From contig JAQBVH010000133.1 in the NCBI GenBank assembly GCA_027623615.1, positions 1-7,641 of the forward strand: DNA of 7,641 nucleotides. The letters are read 5' to 3'. The position numbers and the translations under genes were made by a program. Positions 1-4,831 of this stretch are shown in pieces. The notes under the pieces were generated by a model. The model made no database searches, was not told where the DNA came from, and saw nothing but the letters and a program-made list of their open reading frames with translations. How positions within the stretch are numbered: the first letter of the stretch is position 1; each line of letters begins with the position of its first letter. The DNA is from Planctomycetota bacterium (lineage in GTDB: Bacteria > Planctomycetota > UBA1135 > GCA-002686595).

Positions 1-1
1 G

Positions 2-430
2 TTCTTCGCCGTCCTCGCGGGCGTGCCCCGCGGGCCGCTGACGCCCGAGGAGGCACGGCTCGAGCGCAGGCAGCACGCCTTGGAGATGGGGCGGCAGGAG
101 ATCGAGGGGGCGCTGGACCGCTATCGCGCCGACCACGGAACGAACCCCGGAGTGATCCTGGGCGACAGCTTCGCTCACGGCCCTGACGCGGGGCTCCTCG
201 AGCGGCAGCTGACCTACGCCACCGACCGCGCGGGTGAGATCGCGCCCCAGGCGGAGCCGGGCTTCCCGTTCGGGCCGTACCTGCCCTCGGGCCTGCCGGT
301 CAATCCGATCCATGGGCGCAGCGACGTGCGCATCACCGACGGGGAGGCCCCGCCGGACGGCTCCAGCGGTTGGTCCGTCGACATCCGCACAGGCTCGGTG
401 AGCTCGAACGCGCTCGAGGAGGCCCGATGA
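2..430 (+). CDS. Type II secretion GspG-like pseudopilin, 5'-partial
   Basis: The reading frame is open to the left edge (first full codon at 2), so the prepilin leader and most of the membrane helix are missing. What remains begins FFAVLAGVP, which fits the end of a pilin N-terminal helix. It continues as an amphipathic helix ending in DRYRADHGTNPG, the typical pseudopilin 'Y-ADHG-YPG' turn. The C-terminal part carries GPYLPSGLPVNPI and GW-VDIRTG, the pattern of GspG-like proteins in which the last strand is followed by a short tail. The GTG at 23 lies inside the helix and is probably not the true start. As a family, such proteins are cleaved by a prepilin peptidase and assemble into an inner-membrane-anchored pseudopilus that drives protein export. 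The stop codon (428-430) overlaps the next start, so the two genes are translationally coupled. It could instead be a type IV pilin-like protein outside secretion; the fold class is safer than the exact role. Confidence 0.8.
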   Translation, partial: FFAVLAGVPRGPLTPEEARLERRQHALEMGRQEIEGALDRYRADHGTNPGVILGDSFAHGPDAGLLERQLTYATDRAGEIAPQAEPGFPFGPYLPSGLPVNPIHGRSDVRITDGEAPPDGSSGWSVDIRTGSVSSNALEEAR

Positions 431-927
431 GCGCAGCCAGCAAGCCGCGCGGGTTCACGCTGTTGCACCTGATCCTGATGCTCGTCGCCATGACCGGGCT
501 GGCCAGCGTGGGCATCCCCGCCTGGTTCTCCCAGGAGAGCGTGACCCTCGACAACGCCGCACAGCTCCTGGCGCGCGACCTACGGGACGCCCAGGATCGG
601 GCTGCCTTCCAGCACCGGGCCGTGCGCGTGGAGTTCGATTCGCAGGGCGACGGCTATCAGGTCGTCGACAGCCACGGCCAGCCCCTGCGCGCTCCGGTCG
701 GAGATGGCGAGTTCCTACGGGTCTACTCCCGCGACGCGGTCTTCCGCGGCGTGATCATCGAGTCGGTCGACACCGGCCCCGAGAACGCGATCCACTTCGG
801 CCCGCGTGGCGTGGCCCTGAACGGCGGACGGTTGGTGATCTCGTTCGGGGACGAGCGGCGCCACCTGGAGATCGAGGCGACGACCGGCGATGTGACCGTC
901 GACGGCGAGGCGGTTCCGGCCTACTGA
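427..927 (+). CDS. GspH-like minor pseudopilin with His in place of Glu5
   Basis: This is a 166-residue prepilin-like protein. The ATG at 427 sits in an ATGA overlap with the upstream stop and has AGGAGG at 417-422, 4 nt away. A possible earlier start at 370 would lie inside the previous gene and is disfavoured. The leader is nine residues, MSAASKPRG, with cleavage predicted after Gly9. The mature protein begins FTLLHLILMLVAM, a hydrophobic helix to about residue 30. Mature position 5, normally Glu in pilins, is His14 of the precursor. The following NAAQLLARDLRDAQDRAAFQ helix, a beta-rich body with IHFGPRGVALNGG, and the final IEATTGDV strand match the GspH pattern (AR--A helix, late 'f-p-G' and 'tGrv' elements). 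It probably occupies the tip or body of the same pseudopilus as the preceding gene. A terminator-like hairpin begins about 32 nt after the stop. Confidence 0.8.
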   Translation: MSAASKPRGFTLLHLILMLVAMTGLASVGIPAWFSQESVTLDNAAQLLARDLRDAQDRAAFQHRAVRVEFDSQGDGYQVVDSHGQPLRAPVGDGEFLRVYSRDAVFRGVIIESVDTGPENAIHFGPRGVALNGGRLVISFGDERRHLEIEATTGDVTVDGEAVPAY

Positions 928-959
928 CCGCGCGCTCCCTTCGCCCGCACATGCAAACG

Positions 960-985
960 GGAGCCGCCTCCGAGGAGGCGACTCC
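960..985 (+). terminator. Terminator-like hairpin after the pilin genes
   Basis: The left arm 960-970 and right arm 975-985 form an 11-bp GC-rich stem with one C/A mismatch, closed by a CGAG loop. It starts 32 nt after the pilin stop. No T-run follows, so intrinsic termination is uncertain. The stem is nearly symmetric and could act on either strand, but the convergent rhodanese gene ends more than 200 nt away. Confidence 0.5.
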
Positions 986-994
986 GCGCGGTCG

Positions 995-1147
995 CACGGA
1001 TGAAATCATCCGCGTGTCGAAGGAGGCGGCAGATCCTCCCCGACGGCCTCGCGGACGAAGGCAGGCTCGTCCGGGGCGCTCCGTAAACGGAGATGGGCGA
1101 CGGTTCGCCCGTGCGTCAGGTCACTGGCAGGGTGTCACCTGACACGC
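995..1147. other. Cluster of six consecutive hairpins in gene-free DNA
   Basis: There is no credible gene between 928 and 1203. After the terminator-like stem, six further inverted repeats follow almost end to end: 997-1002/1007-1012 (CGGATG, loop AAAT); 1022-1026/1035-1039 (GGAGG/CCTCC), extended by GTCG/CGAC at 1016-1019 and 1041-1044; 1052-1058/1067-1073 (CGGACGA/TCGTCCG); 1079-1083/1088-1092 (CTCCG, loop TAAA); 1095-1100/1105-1110 (GGGCGA/TCGCCC); and 1115-1121/1137-1143 (GTCAGGT/ACCTGAC), with an inner CAC/GTG. All listed arms are exact complements. This could be a structured non-coding RNA, a bidirectional terminator zone between convergent genes, or a recombination or repeat relic. I could not match it to a named RNA family. 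Confidence 0.45.
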
Positions 1148-1203
1148 TTCGGACTCTAGCAGTGGCTCGAGAAACCTGTCGAGGTGGATTCTCTTGAAAA
1201 CGA

Positions 1204-1740
1204 TCACTCGTAGACGGGCAGCGAGGAATCGATCTCCTTGCGCCATGCGTCCAGACCGCCACGCACTGCGAGCACGTGCGTGAACTCGTGCCCGATGAAG
1301 TAGCTCGCCACCGACAGGCTGCGGTCGCCGTCCTTGCAAAGGAACACGATCGTGCGGTCCTTGGGCAGCCCCATGTACTTGCCCGAGTCGGTGTAGTCGA
1401 GCCGCTCGGCCTCCTGCACGAACGCCTTCTCCCACTCCTCGGGCGCTCGGCAATCGAGGAACGTGAAGTCGACCCCGCGATCGAGCCACTCCCTGACCGC
1501 CTTCGGCTCGACCTGGATCTTCCCGTCGAGATCCTCGGCCTGGATGATCGTCGCGATCATCTCGTTGATGTCGAGGATGTTGTGATCCTTGGCGACCTGA
1601 CCCAGGGTGTCTTCGGGCTGGAAGGCGCAGTGGGAGCAGCCGCCGATGTGGTAGCGCTGGAAGAGGGCGCGCTGCGCGGCCGGAGCCCGCTGCAGCACCT
1701 CCTCCATACTCATTTCGGGGGTGATCGTGATCTCGCTCAT
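1204..1740 (-). CDS. DUF1858-like plus rhodanese two-domain protein
   Basis: This 178-residue protein has no signal peptide or membrane segment and is likely cytoplasmic. Residues about 4-66 resemble the DUF1858 helical domain: ITPEMSMEEVLQRAP, then GGCSHCAF with a Cys35-X2-Cys38 pair, then the 'etl-~va--h-ild-nemi' helices. Residues about 75-178 form a rhodanese domain, with FLDCRAPEEW (residues 94-103), the active-site loop CKDGDR (Cys135 to Arg140) and VRGGLDAWR near the end. Rhodaneses move sulfane sulfur through a persulfide on the loop cysteine, and the intact loop suggests an active enzyme rather than a regulatory relic. The substrate is unknown. Cys35/Cys38 could receive or relay sulfur, or bind a metal. 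The ATG at 1740 has no Shine-Dalgarno; longer extensions would run through the divergent GNAT gene and are rejected. It is divergent from the GNAT gene and convergent with the pilin genes. Confidence 0.9.
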   Translation of the reverse strand: MSEITITPEMSMEEVLQRAPAAQRALFQRYHIGGCSHCAFQPEDTLGQVAKDHNILDINEMIATIIQAEDLDGKIQVEPKAVREWLDRGVDFTFLDCRAPEEWEKAFVQEAERLDYTDSGKYMGLPKDRTIVFLCKDGDRSLSVASYFIGHEFTHVLAVRGGLDAWRKEIDSSLPVYE

Positions 1741-1776
1741 GGTGCCGGGATAGTGTACCTGGCTCCCATTGCACCG
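1741..1776. promoter_or_regulatory. 36-nt divergent spacer, rhodanese/GNAT
   Basis: This short spacer must hold the start signals of both genes unless their promoters lie within the opposite coding regions. Reading towards the rhodanese gene, TACACT (1757 down to 1752) is a fair -10 hexamer about 11 nt before the ATG, which would leave an almost leaderless mRNA. I see no matching -35 element. Neither start has a Shine-Dalgarno sequence. The promoter assignment is tentative. Confidence 0.3.
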
Positions 1777-2298
1777 ATGACCGAGTTCGAGATTCGACCC
1801 GTCCGCCCCTTGGAGGATGCCAGCGCCGTGCTCGACCACGTCCGGGCGGTCTGCGGCGAGCCCGGCGTCTGGGTGGTGACGACCGCGGACGAGTTCCAGG
1901 TGACCGTGGACGAGGAGGTTGCCCTCCTGCGCGACCTGAGCGACCACCCGACCAGCGCGTGCTGGATCGGCTTGGACGCCACGCAACGACTGGCCGGGAT
2001 GTTGATGGCTCGCGGCGGCGACCGGCAGCGAAACCAGCACGTGTCCAGTCTCGGGATGAGCGTCAGCGCCGCGCACCGCGGACAGGGGCTCGGTCGACAG
2101 CTCCTGGTCACCTGCCTGGATTGGGCACGCGAGCACGAGCTCGTGCGCCGGGTCGAGCTGAACGTGATCGCCGACAATGCGCCGGCGGTTCACCTGTACC
2201 GGTCCCTCGGCTTCGAGGTCGAGGGGGTGCAGCGCGGGATCTACCAGCGGAACGGGCGGCTGCACGACCAGTACGTGATGGCCGTGCTGCTGAGCTAA
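1777..2298 (+). CDS. GNAT-family N-acetyltransferase
   Basis: This is a 173-residue single-domain protein of normal GNAT length. The acetyl-CoA pyrophosphate-binding motif A is present as SVSAAHRGQGLGRQLL (residues 95-110, with R101-G-Q-G-L-G106). The second signature NVIADNAPAVHLYRSLGF spans residues 129-146, with Tyr141 at the usual general-acid position. The enzyme would transfer an acetyl group from acetyl-CoA to an amine. The acceptor cannot be read from sequence; small molecule, protein N-terminus and antibiotic are all possible. The frame stays open upstream to 1276, but that part is antisense to the rhodanese gene. MTEFEIRPVR at 1777 begins exactly at the first GNAT beta strand, so this start is preferred despite no Shine-Dalgarno. 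A hairpin 10 nt after the stop probably ends the transcript. Confidence 0.88.
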   Translation: MTEFEIRPVRPLEDASAVLDHVRAVCGEPGVWVVTTADEFQVTVDEEVALLRDLSDHPTSACWIGLDATQRLAGMLMARGGDRQRNQHVSSLGMSVSAAHRGQGLGRQLLVTCLDWAREHELVRRVELNVIADNAPAVHLYRSLGFEVEGVQRGIYQRNGRLHDQYVMAVLLS

Positions 2299-2307
2299 TC
2301 GCTCGCC

Positions 2308-2332
2308 GGCACGCAGCCAGGCTGCGCGTGCC
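2308..2332 (+). terminator. Terminator-like hairpin after GNAT gene
   Basis: GGCAC-GCAGC (2308-2317) pairs with GCTGC (2321-2325) and GTGCC (2328-2332). The loop is CAG and there is a 2-nt GC bulge in the right arm. It lies 10 nt after the GNAT stop in a 94-nt gap. No T-run follows, so it may be a weak or factor-assisted terminator. Confidence 0.5.
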
Positions 2333-2392
2333 CGGGCCGCGCACCAGGTCGTGGCCCGCGAGAGCCTCGGGGCACCTGCTACGCTGCCGGCC

Positions 2393-3475
2393 GTGGATCA
2401 CGCCACCTTCCTCGCCAACCGCCGCTTCGGGTCCCTGGACGGCCTGCGCGGCCTCGCCGTGGCGGCGGTGGTGTGGCATCACACCCAGCGAGGGTTCGCG
2501 GGCGTACCCGCCTCCCAGCGCGGATACCTCGGCGTCGACCTGTTCTTCGTCCTGTCCGGCTTCCTGATCACGACGCTGCTGCTGCGCGAGCGTGACGACC
2601 ACGGCCGGATCGGCCTCGGCCGCTTCTACGCGCGGCGCGCGCTGCGCATCTTCCCCCTCTACTACGGCCTGCTGCTCGTCCTGATCGCCCTGTTCCTCGT
2701 GCGCCCGCAGCTGCTGATGGCGGCGCCGTTCTTCGAGGACCTGCCGCACCTCGCGACCTACACGACGAACTGGGTGCCCTCGAGCACCTTCCTCGTGATC
2801 GCCTGGTCCCTGGCAGCGGAGGAGCAGTTCTACCTGGCCTGGCCGCCGACGCTGAAGGTGCTCGGAGCGAGCGCGCACTGGATCCTCGGCGCGGTGTTCG
2901 CGATCGGGGTCGCGGTCGGCGTGGGCGTGCTCGACCCGCTGCTCTCCAACGTGTTCGGGCCAGGCTTCCGCTCCCTCGACATGGTCCAGGCGACGTTCAA
3001 CCCGATCGTGCTCGGCGTCTGGGTCGCGAGCCTGCTGCACGCCCCGGCGGGGTTCGCGAAGCTGCGCGCGCTGCTCGGCGCGCGGGCCGCAGCGCCGGTG
3101 ACCCTGGTGCTGGTCGTCGCGCTCGCGAACGTGCCGACGCCCGAGCCCTTCGGTTGGCCGCGCCTGGTCGTCCAGGTCGCGCTGGCGACGCTGGTCGCGA
3201 GCTGCGTCGTGCGGGAGGATCACGGCCTCGCGCGCCTGCTGCAGCTGCCGCCACTGGTGCGACTCGGCGTGGTCAGCTACGGGATCTACCTGCTGCACAT
3301 GTTCGTGCTGCAGGGCACGCGCCCGCTGGTCGAGGACCTGGGCCTGCGCGTCGAGGGGGATCGCTTCGCCGTGACGCTCCTCGCGGCCTGGCTGGTGGCC
3401 GAGCTGTCCTTCCGCTTCTTGGAGGCGCCCTGCCTGCGGCGCAAGGAACGCTTTCGACCGTCGAGCCGAGCTTAG
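2393..3475 (+). CDS. Acyltransferase-3 (OafA/YrhL-type) membrane protein
   Basis: This is a 360-residue polytopic inner-membrane protein. Family signatures appear in order: SLDGLRGLAVAAVVWHH (residues 14-30, with the conserved His), GYLGVDLFFVLSGFLI, RRALRIFPLYY, and WSLAAEEQFYL. Further hydrophobic helices follow, ending with VSYGIYLLHM and LSFRFLEAP. Members move acyl groups, often acetyl, across or at the membrane onto sugars of surface polysaccharide, lipopolysaccharide or peptidoglycan, or onto antibiotics; the substrate here is unknown. It has the ten-helix acyltransferase core with no added SGNH domain. The GTG at 2393 starts shortly before the first motif. An alternative GTG at 2351 adds 14 residues without similarity. 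Neither has a Shine-Dalgarno. TACGCT at 2383-2388 could be a -10 for a nearly leaderless message. The next gene begins 2 nt after the stop, suggesting co-transcription. Confidence 0.88.
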   Translation: MDHATFLANRRFGSLDGLRGLAVAAVVWHHTQRGFAGVPASQRGYLGVDLFFVLSGFLITTLLLRERDDHGRIGLGRFYARRALRIFPLYYGLLLVLIALFLVRPQLLMAAPFFEDLPHLATYTTNWVPSSTFLVIAWSLAAEEQFYLAWPPTLKVLGASAHWILGAVFAIGVAVGVGVLDPLLSNVFGPGFRSLDMVQATFNPIVLGVWVASLLHAPAGFAKLRALLGARAAAPVTLVLVVALANVPTPEPFGWPRLVVQVALATLVASCVVREDHGLARLLQLPPLVRLGVVSYGIYLLHMFVLQGTRPLVEDLGLRVEGDRFAVTLLAAWLVAELSFRFLEAPCLRRKERFRPSSRA

Positions 3476-3477
3476 CC

Positions 3478-3951
3478 ATGGCCTCCAAGCGCAAGACGTT
3501 CCTCGAGAAGCTCGAGGACGACAAGGACTACCCGAAGGTGCAGCCGCTGACCGGCGGCATGCGCGAGCGCTTCGGCGAGGGAACGATCCTGATCCCCGCG
3601 CCGCGCCAGGTGGACGCGCTGATGCGCAGGGTGCCAAGGGGCAAGCTCGTGACGATCAACCAGATCCGCGAGGTGCTGGCCGATGCGCACGGCGCGAGCA
3701 TGACCTGCCCGATCGTGGCCGGCATCCTCGCGCGCATCGCGGCGGGAGCAGCCGGCGAGCTGCTCGAAGCCGGCCGCAAGCGCGTGACCCCGTACTGGCG
3801 CACGCTCAAGGCTGGCGGCGAGCTCAACGAGAAGTATCCGGGCGGGCTGGAGGGTCAGGCGCAGCGCCTCACTGCGGAGGGACATTCGATCGCCACGAAG
3901 GGCAAGCGTCTGATCGTCGAGGACCACGATCGCTGCCTCGTGAGGTGGTGA
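3478..3951 (+). CDS. MGMT/ATL-like DNA-binding protein, active-site Cys absent
   Basis: This is a 157-residue protein related to the DNA-binding domain of O6-alkylguanine-DNA alkyltransferases. Residues about 38-75 (IPAPRQVDALMRRVPRGKLVTINQIREVLA) match the helix-turn-helix entry of that domain, where the strand 'vp-Gk-vTi-qI' leads into the recognition helix. The region that in MGMT reads PCHR followed by G...G-Y-GG appears here as TPYWRTLKAGG...NEKYPGG (residues 104-123), then EGQAQRLTAEGH. The alkyl-accepting Cys is therefore replaced by Tyr106. By analogy with alkyltransferase-like proteins it may flag alkylated bases for nucleotide excision repair instead of repairing them itself; that is inference. 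A basic N-terminus (MASKRK) precedes the domain. Start 3478 has no Shine-Dalgarno but lies 2 nt after the acyltransferase stop. The stop abuts the stop of the convergent HEPN gene. Confidence 0.85.
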   Translation: MASKRKTFLEKLEDDKDYPKVQPLTGGMRERFGEGTILIPAPRQVDALMRRVPRGKLVTINQIREVLADAHGASMTCPIVAGILARIAAGAAGELLEAGRKRVTPYWRTLKAGGELNEKYPGGLEGQAQRLTAEGHSIATKGKRLIVEDHDRCLVRW

Positions 3952-4467
3952 TCAGCTCCTCGGTTTGATGAGGAGAGCGACCAGGAAGGCGTCGGTCGCG
4001 GGGTGACCACGGGTCTTTGGCCAGTTGTTGAAAACGCGCTGTGCGCTCTCGATCTGGTTCAGGACCTCGCTACGACCGAAGGGCCAATCGGGGTCGTAGT
4101 CCGCGCTGTGGCGGTCCTGCTGGAGGTCCGAGAACACACGCGCGCAGTCCACCAGTTCCAGCGGCACGGCCACTATCTGGGGAACCCACCCGTCACGTCC
4201 CTCCCCAGAGAACCCCAGAGCGGCTGCGCGCATCCTCCGATGCTCGAAGGTCCGGACGAGCTGACGCCGCATGCGTCGGCGATGCGGTTCTCTCCCGCCG
4301 ATGAGGAACTGCGCGGCCTCCCCGATGAGGAAGTGGAACAGCGCATAGTAAGTGGTGGAGATCGCTCTGCGGAGATTGGCGGTCCGTGGCCTTCGGGGAT
4401 CCACGGTCGCCAGATGGCGGGCCTGGTCCAAGAGCCCCTCGGAGAGAGTCGTGCGGTCATTTGGCAT
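3952..4467 (-). CDS. HEPN-domain protein, possible toxin of a two-gene module
   Basis: This 171-residue, mostly helical protein has no membrane segment. Residues 34-45 read RAISTTYYALFH, the hallmark first-helix motif of one HEPN group (R-A-S--YYA-FH). Later helices contain RTFEH (Arg72-X3-His76), a candidate Arg/His catalytic pair, and DLQQDRHSADYD (residues 114-125), another block typical of these proteins. The tail FLVALLIKPR is also characteristic. Many HEPN proteins are metal-independent RNases acting as toxins or in phage defence, usually with a small partner gene. Start ATG 4467 has GAGGGGG (4480 down to 4474) 6 nt upstream. The gene overlaps the upstream 91-codon gene by 11 nt, so the two are translationally coupled. 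A longer frame from 4686 would run antiparallel to nothing useful and overlaps that partner. Local GC is lower than in flanking genes. Whether this member is catalytic is not certain. Confidence 0.8.
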   Translation of the reverse strand: MPNDRTTLSEGLLDQARHLATVDPRRPRTANLRRAISTTYYALFHFLIGEAAQFLIGGREPHRRRMRRQLVRTFEHRRMRAAALGFSGEGRDGWVPQIVAVPLELVDCARVFSDLQQDRHSADYDPDWPFGRSEVLNQIESAQRVFNNWPKTRGHPATDAFLVALLIKPRS

Positions 4468-4732
4468 CAGGGTCCCCCTCACCGATGAAGCGCATGTAGG
4501 CGTGGAGGTCGATCCCCTCCTGCTTGAGCAACTGCTGGATCGAGATCCCCCTCCCGCCCCACTGGCGCAGGGTGGGTCGGTAGTCGTTCGGCAATACGTT
4601 GATGACCGAGAGCGCGAGCTCCCCCACCCAATCCCAGATCGGCTGCACCTTCGTGCGCAGGATCCACTCCGGGTGGTCCATGCCATCGATCAACCCGATC
4701 GCACGCTCGACTTCGTCGTCCATCGTCTTCAC
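4457..4732 (-). CDS. Unknown 91-residue protein paired with HEPN gene
   Basis: I do not recognise this family. The protein is acidic at its N-terminus (MKTMDDEVERAI). It has three Trp residues in WILRTKVQPIWDWVGELAL-type helices, a central VLPNDYRPTLRQWGGRGIS segment, and a helix IQQLLKQEGIDLHAYMRFIG before a charged tail. No nucleotidyltransferase GS-D-D motif is visible, so it is not a standard MNT antitoxin. The start is set by AGGAGG (4743 down to 4738), 5 nt before GTG 4732; an ATG three codons later (4723) is less well placed. Its 3' end overlaps the HEPN start by 11 nt, which argues for joint function. By position it would be the antitoxin or regulator of the HEPN protein, but no sequence motif proves this. 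It seems real because of the strong ribosome site and the tight coupling. Confidence 0.65.
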   Translation of the reverse strand: MKTMDDEVERAIGLIDGMDHPEWILRTKVQPIWDWVGELALSVINVLPNDYRPTLRQWGGRGISIQQLLKQEGIDLHAYMRFIGEGDPDAK

Positions 4733-4737
4733 GCTAG

Positions 4738-4743
4738 CCTCCT
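4738..4743 (-). promoter_or_regulatory. Strong Shine-Dalgarno that decides a GTG start
   Basis: Minus-strand AGGAGG lies 5 nt before GTG 4732. This favours the GTG over the in-frame ATG at 4723, which would be 14 nt away. It is one of the few canonical ribosome sites in the window. Confidence 0.65.
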
Positions 4744-4754
4744 CTCGGATGCCA

Positions 4755-4784
4755 GCAAGACCGAACGGGACGGACTTCGGTTGC
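4755..4784. repeat. Inverted repeat between HEPN module and Mo-enzyme gene
   Basis: GCAA-(GA)-CCGAA (4755-4765) pairs with TTCGG-TTGC (4776-4784). This gives a 9-bp stem with a 2-nt bulge and a 10-nt loop. It lies in the 99-nt gap, 47 nt after the oxidoreductase stop and 22 nt upstream of the 91-codon gene start. It could be a terminator of the oxidoreductase operon, though it lacks a T-run, or an operator for the HEPN module. I see no convincing -10/-35 pair in this gap. Confidence 0.35.
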
Positions 4785-4831
4785 GGGAATTAGTTCACAG
4801 ATCGGCGAGAGAATCAGGCGCCCGCCATCCT

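Noticed and set aside
961..984. GAGCCG start resembling a group II intron domain V
   Set aside because: The stem lacks the two-nucleotide bulge, the GAAA loop and any intron-encoded protein nearby; it is a plain terminator-like hairpin.
1095..1114. GGTTCG resembling a tRNA T-loop
   Set aside because: It sits inside a simple GGGCGA/TCGCCC hairpin with no acceptor stem, anticodon arm or D-arm around it.
951..1142. 63-codon plus-strand frame in the hairpin region
   Set aside because: No ribosome site, and an Arg-rich, non-protein-like composition. The stretch is better explained by its inverted repeats.
1105..1165. Cobalamin-riboswitch-like words on the minus strand (GCCACTG, then GTCAGGTGACACCCTGCC)
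   Set aside because: The spacing and the other conserved blocks do not fit the class. Nothing suitable lies downstream on that strand, only the end of the convergent pilin gene.
1276..1776. Upstream extension of the GNAT frame
   Set aside because: It is antisense to the rhodanese gene. The GNAT fold begins right at Met 1777.
2108..3637. Long minus-strand open frame (about 509 codons) opposite the acyltransferase
   Set aside because: It is an antisense shadow in GC-rich DNA. Its composition is low-complexity Arg/Glu/Gln/Ala-rich with no domain, and the plus strand carries clear acyltransferase and MGMT-like motifs.
4457..4732. The HEPN partner as a standard MNT nucleotidyltransferase antitoxin
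   Set aside because: No GS...D-D catalytic motif is present, and the sequence pattern does not match that fold.
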